Shown here in pieces: positions 53,205-61,662 of a stretch of DNA of 64,000 bases. Every line of letters starts with the position of its first letter. Positions within the stretch are counted from its first letter, which is position 1. Under the pieces are notes generated by a model, which worked only from the letters and a program-made list of their open reading frames with translations, did no database searches and had not been told where the DNA came from. Both the position numbers and the translations under genes were made by a program. Source of the stretch: Cytobacillus oceanisediminis (GTDB lineage Bacteria > Bacillota > Bacilli > Bacillales > Cytobacillaceae); the NCBI RefSeq assembly GCF_004366035.1, contig NZ_SOEE01000001.1:62001-126000 (forward strand), read 5' to 3'.

Positions 53205-53978
53205 TCAGCCCTGATCTGCAGCTTCCTTTTTGGCATTCCTTGCATGGATGACAAAAGTAACGGCAAACACGATAATCAATACAATAAAGAAGTAAATATG
53301 GTCTATATGAATTCCAGCGGCGCTGGCAATCATCTTAGCAGAAATAAGAAGGATCAAAATATATGAGCTTGTTTCCAGTTCAGGAACCCTGTCAATCAGC
53401 TTTAAGAATACTCCCGCTACACCACGCATCATGATTATTCCAAGCATGCCTCCTATTAACAGTACCCAGATCTCTTGACTCACTCCTAGCGCAGCCAATA
53501 TACTGTCTATTGAAAAAGCAATATCCATTAATTCAACTGCAATGACTGTTCCCCAGAAAGTACCAAAAAGGCGAATTAATAAGCCTTTCTGATTAATCCC
53601 TTCTATTGCCTCTTCATCACCATCTTGCTCGGCTTTCCGCTTATCAATAAAATACTTGATTGCAAGCCAGGCTAAATAGGCTGCACCCAATACCTTAATA
53701 TACCAGAATTCAATTAAGAATACACCGATTCCAATGGCAATAAACCTGAAGAAATAAGCACCTAACAGACCATAAAAAAGTGCTTTCTTGCGCTGTTTTT
53801 CCGGCAGATGTTTTACCATTACAGCAAGTACGAGTGCATTATCAGCAGACAATAAGCCTTCTAAAATGACAAGTGTCCCTATCAGTGCCCAGCTTTCCGG
53901 CTTTGATAAAGCTTCAACCCACATTTCCCAGTTAAAAAACTGGGAATATGTATGCATTATAGATTCTAAGATTTCCAT
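53205..53978 (-). CDS. TerC-family integral membrane protein
   Basis: 257 aa, seven membrane spans. EGLLSADNALVLAVMV and VELMDIAFSIDSILAALG are the paired TerC motifs with metal-coordinating Asp and Glu. YceF-like. Start ATG 53978; ribosome binding site distant (GGGGGG about 14 bases). Confidence 0.93.
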   Translation of the reverse strand: MEILESIMHTYSQFFNWEMWVEALSKPESWALIGTLVILEGLLSADNALVLAVMVKHLPEKQRKKALFYGLLGAYFFRFIAIGIGVFLIEFWYIKVLGAAYLAWLAIKYFIDKRKAEQDGDEEAIEGINQKGLLIRLFGTFWGTVIAVELMDIAFSIDSILAALGVSQEIWVLLIGGMLGIIMMRGVAGVFLKLIDRVPELETSSYILILLISAKMIASAAGIHIDHIYFFIVLIIVFAVTFVIHARNAKKEAADQG

Positions 53979-54020
53979 TTTAAATTTATTCCCCCCGGAT
54001 GATGACTATTTTATTCATAT

Positions 54021-54044
54021 AAAAGACCCGGCATTGCCGAGCCT
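54021..54044 (-). terminator. Attenuator-like hairpin between terD and terC
   Basis: AGGCTCGGCA / TGCCGGGTCT on the minus strand pairs with G-U wobbles, followed by TTTTATATG. Likely partial terminator that raises terD over terC. Confidence 0.5.
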
Positions 54045-54067
54045 TATTTAAAAAATATACCTCTTAT

Positions 54068-54649
54068 TTATCCAACCTGTAAACCAAAATCTTTTGCCAG
54101 TGCAGCCAATCCGCCCTGATATCCGCTTCCGATTGCACTGAACTTCCATTCTCCGTTATGTCTGTATAGTTCTCCGACTACAAGTGCAGTTTCAATAGAG
54201 AAATCTTCACCTAAGTCATAGCGGATCAATTCTTCGCCTGTATCTTCATTCAGGATCCTCACATAAGAATTCGATACCTGTCCAAAGTTCTGACTGCGTG
54301 CTTCTCCGTCATGAATCGTGATTGTGAACGTTATACGCTGAATGCTTGCAGGTACATTAGCCAGGTCAATTTTCACCTGCTCGTCATCGCCATCCCCTTC
54401 ACCAGTACGGTTATCTCCAGTGTGTACAACGGAACCATTAGCACCTGTTGTATTGTTATAGAAAACAAAGTCGCTTTCAGAAGTTACCTTCCCAGTGTCT
54501 CCAAGAAGGAATACGGAAGAATCCAAATCGAAGTCATTTCCGCCATCGTATTTATTTGTGTCCCATCCAAGTCCAACTATTACCTTGGTCATACCTGGGT
54601 TTGTTTTTGTTAAGTCAACTTTTTGTCCTTTTGATAAGCTTACTGCCAT
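54068..54649 (-). CDS. TerD-family stress protein (first gene of the cluster)
   Basis: 193 aa. [54 protein letters not shown] (Ca site) and the ending [20 protein letters not shown]. No Gly insert, unlike the second TerD. ATG 54649 with GGAGG upstream, and an exact ECF-sigma promoter at 54687-54712. Confidence 0.95.
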   Translation of the reverse strand: MAVSLSKGQKVDLTKTNPGMTKVIVGLGWDTNKYDGGNDFDLDSSVFLLGDTGKVTSESDFVFYNNTTGANGSVVHTGDNRTGEGDGDDEQVKIDLANVPASIQRITFTITIHDGEARSQNFGQVSNSYVRILNEDTGEELIRYDLGEDFSIETALVVGELYRHNGEWKFSAIGSGYQGGLAALAKDFGLQVG

Positions 54650-54686
54650 TTCAACTCAAACCTCCATTATGTAGAATAAATGTATT

Positions 54687-54712
54687 TACGCTATAAATCA
54701 TGAAAAGTTTCA
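54687..54712 (-). promoter_or_regulatory. ECF-sigma (SigW/SigM-like) promoter of the terD unit
   Basis: On the minus strand TGAAAC (54707-54712) and CGTA (54687-54690) are exactly 16 bases apart; the ATG is 38 bases beyond. B. subtilis yceC is known to be a member of SigW/SigM/SigX/SigB regulons. Confidence 0.87.
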
Positions 54713-54758
54713 TAATCCATAAAAATATTTTTTCATATTCCAGGATTTATTTCAATCT

Positions 54759-55346
54759 TTAACTCATCCATTTCGGCGGAGTGTTTTTATCCCAGTAAAT
54801 TGATCCAAGTTCATGGTGGGCCTGAAAATTATCATGATGTGTGTGATAATGAAAATTAAACCAGTATCCCTGCTGTGGAGGATGGTCCCTTCTTACATGG
54901 AAGCGAATGACGTCTTCATTCGCCTTGCTATTGGTGATATGGAAGATTTTTTCCGACAATCCGCCCCCCGGAGTTTCTGTAACCTTTAATTGAGCAAGGC
55001 TTTCTTCGGGAAATTGCACCGCCACCTCCTGGATGGCTTTCTCAATATTTGGAAGTATTACATCGTTAAACTCATCTTCAATAACAGGGCCAATCTTTGC
55101 ACCAAACTTCTCATACGATTGTACCTCAGCTTCTATAAGCATTTGCCTAATGAAGTCATCTTTATCAAAATTAGTGTCTTCCTCTTCAGCAAGTTCTGCA
55201 CTGTTTTCCGAATTTTCCACATCGGAAGCTCTAGAGGCTTTTAACTGGCTGGTATTTTCATATAGAAATGCCTGAGAAGGTGTGACGAGGCCAAAGGTTA
55301 AAATGGTAACCAGTACGACAAAGGATTTTCTCAGCCAATTCGGCAT
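54759..55346 (-). CDS. ypjP: YpjP-family secreted or membrane-anchored protein
   Basis: 195 aa: signal segment SFVVLVTILTFGLVTPSQA, acidic middle and a His-rich end (HYHTHHDNFQAHHELGS). This is YpjP, next to thyA in B. subtilis; function unknown. ATG has AAAGGAAGG upstream. The ter cluster separates it here from thyA. Confidence 0.88.
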   Translation of the reverse strand: MPNWLRKSFVVLVTILTFGLVTPSQAFLYENTSQLKASRASDVENSENSAELAEEEDTNFDKDDFIRQMLIEAEVQSYEKFGAKIGPVIEDEFNDVILPNIEKAIQEVAVQFPEESLAQLKVTETPGGGLSEKIFHITNSKANEDVIRFHVRRDHPPQQGYWFNFHYHTHHDNFQAHHELGSIYWDKNTPPKWMS

Positions 55347-55367
55347 GTTTTTTCGCCTTCCTTTCTG

Positions 55368-56546
55368 CTAAGCAAGGATTTTCTTCAATATACCGCTTTT
55401 TTCAATATTTGCGGCAGCTTGCCTTAATACATCTTCGGGCTGAACAAGTGCAATCCGAACATATCCCTCACCCCATTGGCCAAAAGCACTTCCAGGGGTT
55501 ACGACTACGCCGGCGCGGTTAATCAAGTCAACCGCAAAATCCCTGGATGTGCTGTATCCACATGGAACCTCTGCCCACAAGAACATTGACCCCGCTGGCT
55601 TGCTGATATCCCAACCGATATTTTTCAGCTCTTTTAATAATACATCTCTTCTTTTTTTATATGTTTCTCTCAAGTCCTGCAAAAAAGAGGATTGATCATT
55701 CAATGCTTTCACTGCAGCTGACTGCACCGGCAAGAATACCCCATAATCCAAATTGGATTTGAAGTTGGACAGCAGCGCAATAAGCTGCTGATTACCGGCA
55801 GCATATGCCACCCTGCATCCTGCCATATTAAAGCTTTTCGATAGTGAATTCATTTCAATCCCTACATCCATGGCCCCTGTAACAGACAAAAAGCTTATAG
55901 GCTTCTTCTCATAATAAAGTTCTGAATAAGCAAAATCATGCAATACAGCAAAGCTGTACTTCTTTGCCAGATGGATCACCTGAAGAAAAAACTCTTCTGT
56001 CGCCATTGCAGGAACGGGATTGCCGGGGAAATTCAGGATCATTAATTTCGTGTTTATGAGTATTTCTTCAGGGATTTCATCCAAATCCGGAAGGAAGCTA
56101 TTCTCCTTTTTTAAGGGCAAGCCGTACATCTGGGCCCCGGCCAATGCTGCACCTGCAGCATAAGCAGTATATCCTGGGTCCGGGACAAGGATATACTCTC
56201 CAGGGTCACATAGAACCATTGGCAAATGAACCAGCCCGTCCTGGGAGCCCATTAAAAGCTGCACCTCTGAAGATTCAAGATCCACTTCAAAATTTCGTTT
56301 ATAATAGCTGCATACTGCGGAATGAAATTCATTTGTACCTGTTAACGAGTACCCATATAATTCTGGTTCCCGGGTTCCTCTTGCTAACTCCTCCATAACA
56401 AAAGCGGGAGGGGGCAAATCAGGGCTGCCAATGCTCAAATCAATCACCGGAAATCCGTCTGAAAGTTTCGAATTCTTGATTTGGGACAATTCAGCAAACA
56501 CACTTTCCGGAAAAGAAGCCATTCTTTTTGAAATAGGAAATTCCAT
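55368..56546 (-). CDS. Class I/II aminotransferase (LL-diaminopimelate/alanine-type)
   Basis: 392 aa. IDLSIGSPDLPPPAFVME, FPGNPVPAMAT, the PLP lysine in NSLSKSFNMAGCRV (about residue 230) and the C-terminal PGSAFGQWGEGYVRIAL are fold type I aminotransferase features. Substrate not clear. Start ATG 56546 (GAGGAAGG upstream); a farther ATG lacks a site. Confidence 0.9.
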   Translation of the reverse strand: MEFPISKRMASFPESVFAELSQIKNSKLSDGFPVIDLSIGSPDLPPPAFVMEELARGTREPELYGYSLTGTNEFHSAVCSYYKRNFEVDLESSEVQLLMGSQDGLVHLPMVLCDPGEYILVPDPGYTAYAAGAALAGAQMYGLPLKKENSFLPDLDEIPEEILINTKLMILNFPGNPVPAMATEEFFLQVIHLAKKYSFAVLHDFAYSELYYEKKPISFLSVTGAMDVGIEMNSLSKSFNMAGCRVAYAAGNQQLIALLSNFKSNLDYGVFLPVQSAAVKALNDQSSFLQDLRETYKKRRDVLLKELKNIGWDISKPAGSMFLWAEVPCGYSTSRDFAVDLINRAGVVVTPGSAFGQWGEGYVRIALVQPEDVLRQAAANIEKSGILKKILA

Positions 56547-56751
56547 AGTATCCTTCCTCGCTATGTATCTCAATTCTATTTTTCTATTATACTTCTTTTC
56601 GAACCAAATTTAAATTGATTTCATGTATCGTTAAAAAGAACAATAGATATATAGTGAATAATATATTTGCCGGATTATAAAGCAGCAAAGCGGGAATAAT
56701 AAGAACAAATCCTTTCTTCAAGCCGAGGAGAATAAAAAGGGGGAAATTCAG

Positions 56752-56829
56752 ATGGATTGGTCTGTATTCTTTGTTATTGCCAGCCTTTTGCTGATGGCTT
56801 ACTTTGTTTATCTGGCCATCGCAGATTAA
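56752..56829 (+). CDS. Very short membrane peptide gene (25 aa)
   Basis: ATG 56752 has AAGGGGG eight bases before. The peptide MDWSVFFVIASLLLMAYFVY then LAIAD is one transmembrane helix. A strong terminator follows after five bases. It resembles other tiny bacillar membrane peptides; no family recognised. Confidence 0.65.
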   Translation: MDWSVFFVIASLLLMAYFVYLAIAD

Positions 56830-56834
56830 AGAAG

Positions 56835-56859
56835 AAGGTGCCTGGTATTCAGGCACCTT
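56835..56859. terminator. Terminator shared by the 25-aa gene and ypiP
   Basis: Perfect 10-bp arms AAGGTGCCTG / CAGGCACCTT with 5-base loop and T-rich flank. Confidence 0.92.
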
Positions 56860-56862
56860 TTC

Positions 56863-57645
56863 TTATTTTTCAATTACCCCAAAATGAAATTTCGATGACT
56901 TTCTTTCAATTACTTTGAAGCCATATCGGTCAAACCTGGAACTTTTAAAGTGATCCTTCAGAACCACTCTCTTTCTGGCTGCTCTTTTTGCATGAAAAAT
57001 AACTTCCTCTGACAGGTCCTCATAAACAGCAAAGTTCCTTAGTGCTTTAATCCCCTCTGACTCAAGGATTTTTTCTTCAAACATGGGATCAAAATAGACA
57101 ACGTCATAACTGTCCGGGGGCAATTTTTTCAAATAAGGAAGGGCCATTGACGATTCCACCATTATTCTTTTCATTGCCTGATTCATACTATCAAGCCCGG
57201 AGTCCCATTGTCTAAGGCCATTCGCCACCAGGAAGGAAAGATATTTATTTCCTTCCAGTCCTGTAACTTTGCCTTTACTCCCTGCAGCATAACTGGCTGT
57301 TATGCTGTCCGAGGCAAGTCCAAGGGTACAATCGAGAATACTGCTGCCTTCTTTTAGCACCGCAGCCTGAAGAAAAGGATCCCCCTCTCCTTTTAGGAGA
57401 CGTTTTACTCTGAACATCGCTGAACTGGGATGAAAGAAGAATGGCTTGCTTTCACCTATCGGAAAAAGCTCCAAACGTTCTTTTCCAACTACTATGCAGT
57501 CTTCAGGAACTTGTTTTTGGATCATTCCTACAGACCTTTTATTCCTGCTGATATATTCTGCTCCCAATTGTTCGGCAATTTTTTTTGCTTTTTCTTTCAT
57601 TGCTTCATTGGTTCGTCCGGCAGTTGTAATAATCATTGTGTTCAC
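56863..57645 (-). CDS. ypiP: YpiP, SAM-dependent rRNA-methyltransferase-like protein
   Basis: 260 aa. Class I methyltransferase: LDCTLGLASDSITASY (SAM motif I), VTGLEGNKYLSFLV and catalytic DPMF in VVYFDPMFEEK, as in the RsmJ-like group. ATG 57645 has AGGTG upstream. Position ypjP-ypiP-brxA matches B. subtilis. Confidence 0.9.
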   Translation of the reverse strand: MNTMIITTAGRTNEAMKEKAKKIAEQLGAEYISRNKRSVGMIQKQVPEDCIVVGKERLELFPIGESKPFFFHPSSAMFRVKRLLKGEGDPFLQAAVLKEGSSILDCTLGLASDSITASYAAGSKGKVTGLEGNKYLSFLVANGLRQWDSGLDSMNQAMKRIMVESSMALPYLKKLPPDSYDVVYFDPMFEEKILESEGIKALRNFAVYEDLSEEVIFHAKRAARKRVVLKDHFKSSRFDRYGFKVIERKSSKFHFGVIEK

Positions 57646-57671
57646 CTGAATTTCTTAATTTTGCTATAAGA

Positions 57672-57697
57672 AAAGGGTGCCAGCAGACACCCCGTTT
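57672..57697 (-). terminator. Terminator of brxA
   Basis: GGGTG / CACCC arms with further G-rich pairing, followed by TTTTCTTAT on the minus strand. Confidence 0.7.
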
Positions 57698-57715
57698 TGT
57701 TTAATCCTTATATTC

Positions 57716-58150
57716 TCAGCAATTCGCCTCAAAAGCAGCAAGAAGATTTTCCATGATCGCTTCCATGGAATGGTCTTCAATATCATGGCGGTGAATGAAG
57801 TGTACAACTTCCTTCCCTTTTAAGAGCGCCATAGAAGGAGATGAAGGCTCATATCCATCAAAGTACTCGCGCATTTTAGCTGTTGCCTCTTTATCCTGTC
57901 CTGCAAACACCGTCACTAAATGCTCAGGTTTCTTTTCACTGCGCAAAACGGCCTGTGTTGCTGCCGGCCGAGCCAGTCCAGCAGCACATCCGCAAACTGA
58001 ATTGACAACAACAAGTGCTGTTCCTTCAAGACCTTCCATAAATCGCTCTACCTCTTCTGAAGCTGTCAGCTCTTTAAAACCGGCCTGTACAAGCTCCTCA
58101 CGCATCGGCTTTACCATTTGTTTCATATATTCCTCATATGCCATAGACAT
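57716..58150 (-). CDS. brxA: Bacilliredoxin BrxA (YphP/YqiW family)
   Basis: 144 aa thioredoxin-fold. The active motif CGC (Cys53, Cys55) in NSVCGCAAGLARP removes bacillithiol from mixed disulfides. ATG 58150 has AGGAGG upstream. Adjacent to ilvD as in B. subtilis, where ilvD is a known target. Confidence 0.95.
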   Translation of the reverse strand: MSMAYEEYMKQMVKPMREELVQAGFKELTASEEVERFMEGLEGTALVVVNSVCGCAAGLARPAATQAVLRSEKKPEHLVTVFAGQDKEATAKMREYFDGYEPSSPSMALLKGKEVVHFIHRHDIEDHSMEAIMENLLAAFEANC

Positions 58151-58319
58151 AAGATTTGCCTCCTCCTTAAGCTGCAGTTTGTAAAGTAAGCATACTATAC
58201 CGTATGATCTTTATGCAATTTTTCTATGCCGGGAATTTCTCTGCAGTCCTTTTTATCGTCCAATTATGATATGCTATTGCCCTAAATCAAATATATATCG
58301 GCCAAAGTCTCTTATAAGC

Positions 58320-58351
58320 AAGAAAGCCAGTCATAAATGACCGGCTTTCTT
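58320..58351 (-). terminator. Terminator of ilvD
   Basis: AAGAAAGCC / GGCTTTCTT arms with an inner GTCAT / ATGAC helix. Confidence 0.9.
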
Positions 58352-58358
58352 AACCTTA

Positions 58359-60044
58359 TTAAATTTTCATAACGCCGCCTGTGCTGGCATTGGTTACAAG
58401 CTTCGAATAACGGGCAAGATACCCTTTTTTGACCTTTGGCTCGAAGCCTTGCCAATTGGCTTTGCGTTTTTCAAAATCTTCATCTGAGATTTCCAGGTTG
58501 ATTGTACGGTTATTCAAATCCAATTCAATGATATCCCCATTTTCCACGAATGCAATAGGCCCGCCTTCAGCAGCCTCTGGAGAGATGTGCCCAATGCTGA
58601 TTCCCCGGGAAGCCCCTGAGAAACGGCCATCTGTAATCAGGCCGACTTTTGCCCCAAGTCCACGGCCGACAATCTGGGAAGTAGGTGCAAGCATCTCCGG
58701 CATTCCAGGTCCTCCTTTAGGACCTTCATATCGAATGACTACAACATGGCCTTCCTGCACTTTGCCGGTAATGATTCCGGATAATGCCTCTTCCTGCGAA
58801 TCAAAGCAGATGGCTGGTCCTCTATGGTATCCGCCTACTGACTCATCAACAGCACCGACTTTTATAATTGAGCCTTCAGGAGCAAGATTTCCAAATAGAA
58901 CTGCCAGCCCTCCGCGTTCAGAATGCGGATTCTCGAGGTTTCGGATTACATTTCCATCCAGAATTTCACTGCCTGCTACATTCTCTCTTAGCGGCTTTCC
59001 GGTAACTGTGAGACAATCTCCATTCAGGGCATCCGGCTTTTTAAGCAATTCATTGATGATAGCACTGACTCCACCCGCATTATGCACATCTTCAATATGA
59101 TAATCTGAAGCAGGAGCAATTTTTGCTAAATGCGGTACCCGGTTGGCAATCTCATTAATTCGTTCAATCGGATATTCAATTTCGGCTTCGTGCGCAAGTG
59201 CCAATGTGTGAAGAACTGTATTGGTTGACCCGCCCATTGCCATATCCAGGGCAAATGCATTGTCAATTGCATCAATTGTAACGATATCGCGCGGCTTGAT
59301 GTCTTTTTTTATTAATTCCATCAGCTGCTTGGCTGAACGTTTAACAAATTCTTTTCTCTCTTCTGATACTGCCAGAATTGTGCCATTGCCAGGAAGTGCA
59401 AGACCCAGTCCTTCTGCCAGACAGTTCATGGAATTTGCAGTGAACATTCCGGAACATGATCCGCAAGTCGGACATGCAACCTGTTCGATTTCCTGAAGCT
59501 TTTGTTCATCAATTTGTCCTGATTCAAAGGCACCTACACCCTCAAAGACAGAGCTTAAAGATAAAGGTTTTCCACTTGAATCAACACCAGCTTTCATGGG
59601 GCCTCCACTGACAAAAACAGTTGGAATATTAACCCTTAAGGCCCCCATCATCATTCCAGGCGTAATTTTATCGCAGTTCGGGATACAGACCATTCCGTCA
59701 AACCAGTGTGCAGAAACAACTGTTTCAAGTGAGTCTGCAATGATTTCGCGGCTTGGCAGAGAATAGCGCATGCCAATATGGCCCATGGCAATACCATCAT
59801 CTACTCCGATGGTATTAAATTCAAATGGAACTCCTCCTGCTTCACGGATTGCTTCTTTAACAATTTTACCGAATTCCTGCAAATGCACATGGCCTGGTAC
59901 GATATCAATATAGGAATTGCACACAGCAATAAATGGTTTTCCGAAATCCTCTTCCTTTACCCCGGCAGCACGCAGCAAACTGCGGTGCGGAGCCCGGTCT
60001 GTTCCTTTTTTGATCATATCACTTCTCATCTGTGAGCCAGTCAT
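58359..60044 (-). CDS. ilvD: Dihydroxy-acid dehydratase
   Basis: 561 aa. Iron-sulfur cysteines are in [14 protein letters not shown] (about residue 42), [13 protein letters not shown] (about 120) and [13 protein letters not shown] (about 190); [12 protein letters not shown] closes the active site. It makes the oxo-acids of valine/isoleucine. ATG 60044 has GGAGG 11 bases before. A promoter with a CodY-like box is 140 bases upstream. Confidence 0.97.
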   Translation of the reverse strand: MTGSQMRSDMIKKGTDRAPHRSLLRAAGVKEEDFGKPFIAVCNSYIDIVPGHVHLQEFGKIVKEAIREAGGVPFEFNTIGVDDGIAMGHIGMRYSLPSREIIADSLETVVSAHWFDGMVCIPNCDKITPGMMMGALRVNIPTVFVSGGPMKAGVDSSGKPLSLSSVFEGVGAFESGQIDEQKLQEIEQVACPTCGSCSGMFTANSMNCLAEGLGLALPGNGTILAVSEERKEFVKRSAKQLMELIKKDIKPRDIVTIDAIDNAFALDMAMGGSTNTVLHTLALAHEAEIEYPIERINEIANRVPHLAKIAPASDYHIEDVHNAGGVSAIINELLKKPDALNGDCLTVTGKPLRENVAGSEILDGNVIRNLENPHSERGGLAVLFGNLAPEGSIIKVGAVDESVGGYHRGPAICFDSQEEALSGIITGKVQEGHVVVIRYEGPKGGPGMPEMLAPTSQIVGRGLGAKVGLITDGRFSGASRGISIGHISPEAAEGGPIAFVENGDIIELDLNNRTINLEISDEDFEKRKANWQGFEPKVKKGYLARYSKLVTNASTGGVMKI

Positions 60045-60167
60045 AGTATGTAATACCTCCGTTTACCCTAGATTCATAATCTCTTATTCTATGGGGAATA
60101 ATTTGTTAAGCCTCCTGCCCCCAAATATTTTCTTTCCAATATAGACCCTTTTTCGGATAATTTCAAT

Positions 60168-60211
60168 AATTTTTACAAATTTATTATAATTTTTCGCTTT
60201 AAATGGGTGAA
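60168..60211 (-). promoter_or_regulatory. ilvD promoter with a CodY-like operator
   Basis: On the minus strand TTCACC (60206-60211), 17 bases, TATAAT (60183-60188). Immediately downstream AAATTTGTAAAAATT (60168-60182) matches the CodY box AATTTTCWGAAAATT at about 12 of 15 positions when read on the plus strand, so binding would block initiation. CodY control is inferred. Confidence 0.6.
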
Positions 60212-60350
60212 ACAGCAGTGTGTGCAAGTTGTGAAATTCAATAATTGGGGACATTCTATAAAAATCCGGGCGCATAATTTTACTTCAGTCGTTACCTTAC
60301 TGCTGCCATCTTTCCTAAGTCGCCGGGAACGATTCCTTATATGTCCAACA

Positions 60351-60390
60351 AAAAAACCGCTCCAGATTTTTATTCTGTGAGCGGTTTTTT
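60351..60390 (-). terminator. Terminator of ypgR
   Basis: AAAAAACCGCTC / GAGCGGTTTTTT with 16-base loop, T-run on the minus strand. Confidence 0.88.
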
Positions 60391-60399
60391 CCCAGAAAC

Positions 60400-61536
60400 T
60401 TATTCCTTGCCCTGTTTCCGGGATTCAGTCATCTGTTTCCAAACTGACCCTTTTGCTTCTTCCCCATGTTCAATTCTTTCAATAGCCAATTTGATTTGCA
60501 TGCTGACTTCGAATTCCGGATCGTCTTCTGCTGCTTTTAAAGCAGGAAGCACACTTTCATCACCCACTTCATATAGGAACATGGCCGCACGCCAGCGCAC
60601 AAGTTTACTGTCGTCCTGCAGCGCTTCCTTCATGGCGTCCATTGCTTCTTCAAATCCCAGGTCAGACAAACAGTCCCCTGCTGTACGTCTTACAGTGACC
60701 GTTTTATCCTTCAATGCTCTGTACAGGAGAGGAAGGACACTCTTATCCTCAATCATCCCAAGATAAACTGTCGCAAGTCTTCTGATTGACGCCTTCTCAT
60801 CATTAAGCGCTTTTTCAAGAACAGACAGGTCCTCCAGTTCAGGATCATTCATCTGTTCGAGTTTTTGATAGCGCTCACGCCAATCCGGGGAATCCAGATC
60901 TTCTACAGACAGTTTAAGAAGGGAACGTGTGTGTTTTCCGTCCGTTTTATCCGGGCTTTTTGCCGTTTTAACAAGTATCTGGAGTCTTCCTTCTGGATAG
61001 GCAGCCATTAGTTCTTCTACAATATCATGGCCAACCTGGTCAAAGTCTCCATATCGGACACCAAATTCTTTCCACTTGCGGACCATGACAACATTATCAG
61101 CAGGATCCTGCGCCTCTGAAACAGCTTTAATAAAGTTTTCAGGAAGTCCAAAGCGCTTTTCCTCCGTGCCGTCAGTCAGTTTAACCTGCATGGGAATTCC
61201 TTTATACATTTGGACTAACACTTGGACTTCACCATAATGTTCATCGATGCCATTGTCTTCTGTGCCCTCATTTTCCACATCCTCGCCAAATGCGGATCTT
61301 ACTTGCGGGAGAAGCTCTTTCCAGTCATATTTCGCATTTCTTTCGACAGCAAGGAAATCGGCAACATGGTAAACCCCTTTGATTCCATCAATTTCAAGTA
61401 TATCCAGAATAATCTTTGGAGCTCCTTCTTTTTTATCCTTTTTATAATTATTGGCCTTCCCCATCGGAAGCTCTTCATCAAGAATAACCTTCATAGTGTT
61501 TGGACTTGGTGTTGGTTCGATTGCTTTGATTCTCAA
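60400..61536 (-). CDS. ypgR: YpgR / CvfC-like HEAT-repeat protein
   Basis: 378 aa from TTG 61536 (AAAGGGTG six bases upstream). N-terminal NifU-N-like part RIKAIEPTPSPNTMKVIL, then HEAT repeats from about 235 (EKALNDEKASIRRLATVYLG, VTVRRTAGDCLSDLG). Orthologue of staphylococcal CvfC. Function unknown. Confidence 0.9.
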   Translation of the reverse strand: MRIKAIEPTPSPNTMKVILDEELPMGKANNYKKDKKEGAPKIILDILEIDGIKGVYHVADFLAVERNAKYDWKELLPQVRSAFGEDVENEGTEDNGIDEHYGEVQVLVQMYKGIPMQVKLTDGTEEKRFGLPENFIKAVSEAQDPADNVVMVRKWKEFGVRYGDFDQVGHDIVEELMAAYPEGRLQILVKTAKSPDKTDGKHTRSLLKLSVEDLDSPDWRERYQKLEQMNDPELEDLSVLEKALNDEKASIRRLATVYLGMIEDKSVLPLLYRALKDKTVTVRRTAGDCLSDLGFEEAMDAMKEALQDDSKLVRWRAAMFLYEVGDESVLPALKAAEDDPEFEVSMQIKLAIERIEHGEEAKGSVWKQMTESRKQGKE

Positions 61537-61635
61537 AAGTATCACCCTTTTTTATATATTCACGATGGTAACTGGTATTATTTTAACATAAGGAGATTTT
61601 CGAGGCATTTTAGTTGTTTCTGAATATGCAAAGAA

Positions 61636-61657
61636 ACCCGGGAGAAATTCCCCGGGT
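61636..61657 (-). terminator. Terminator of the ABC-F gene
   Basis: ACCCGGG / CCCGGGT with 8-base loop, then TTCTTT on the minus strand. Confidence 0.85.
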
Positions 61658-61662
61658 ATGAA

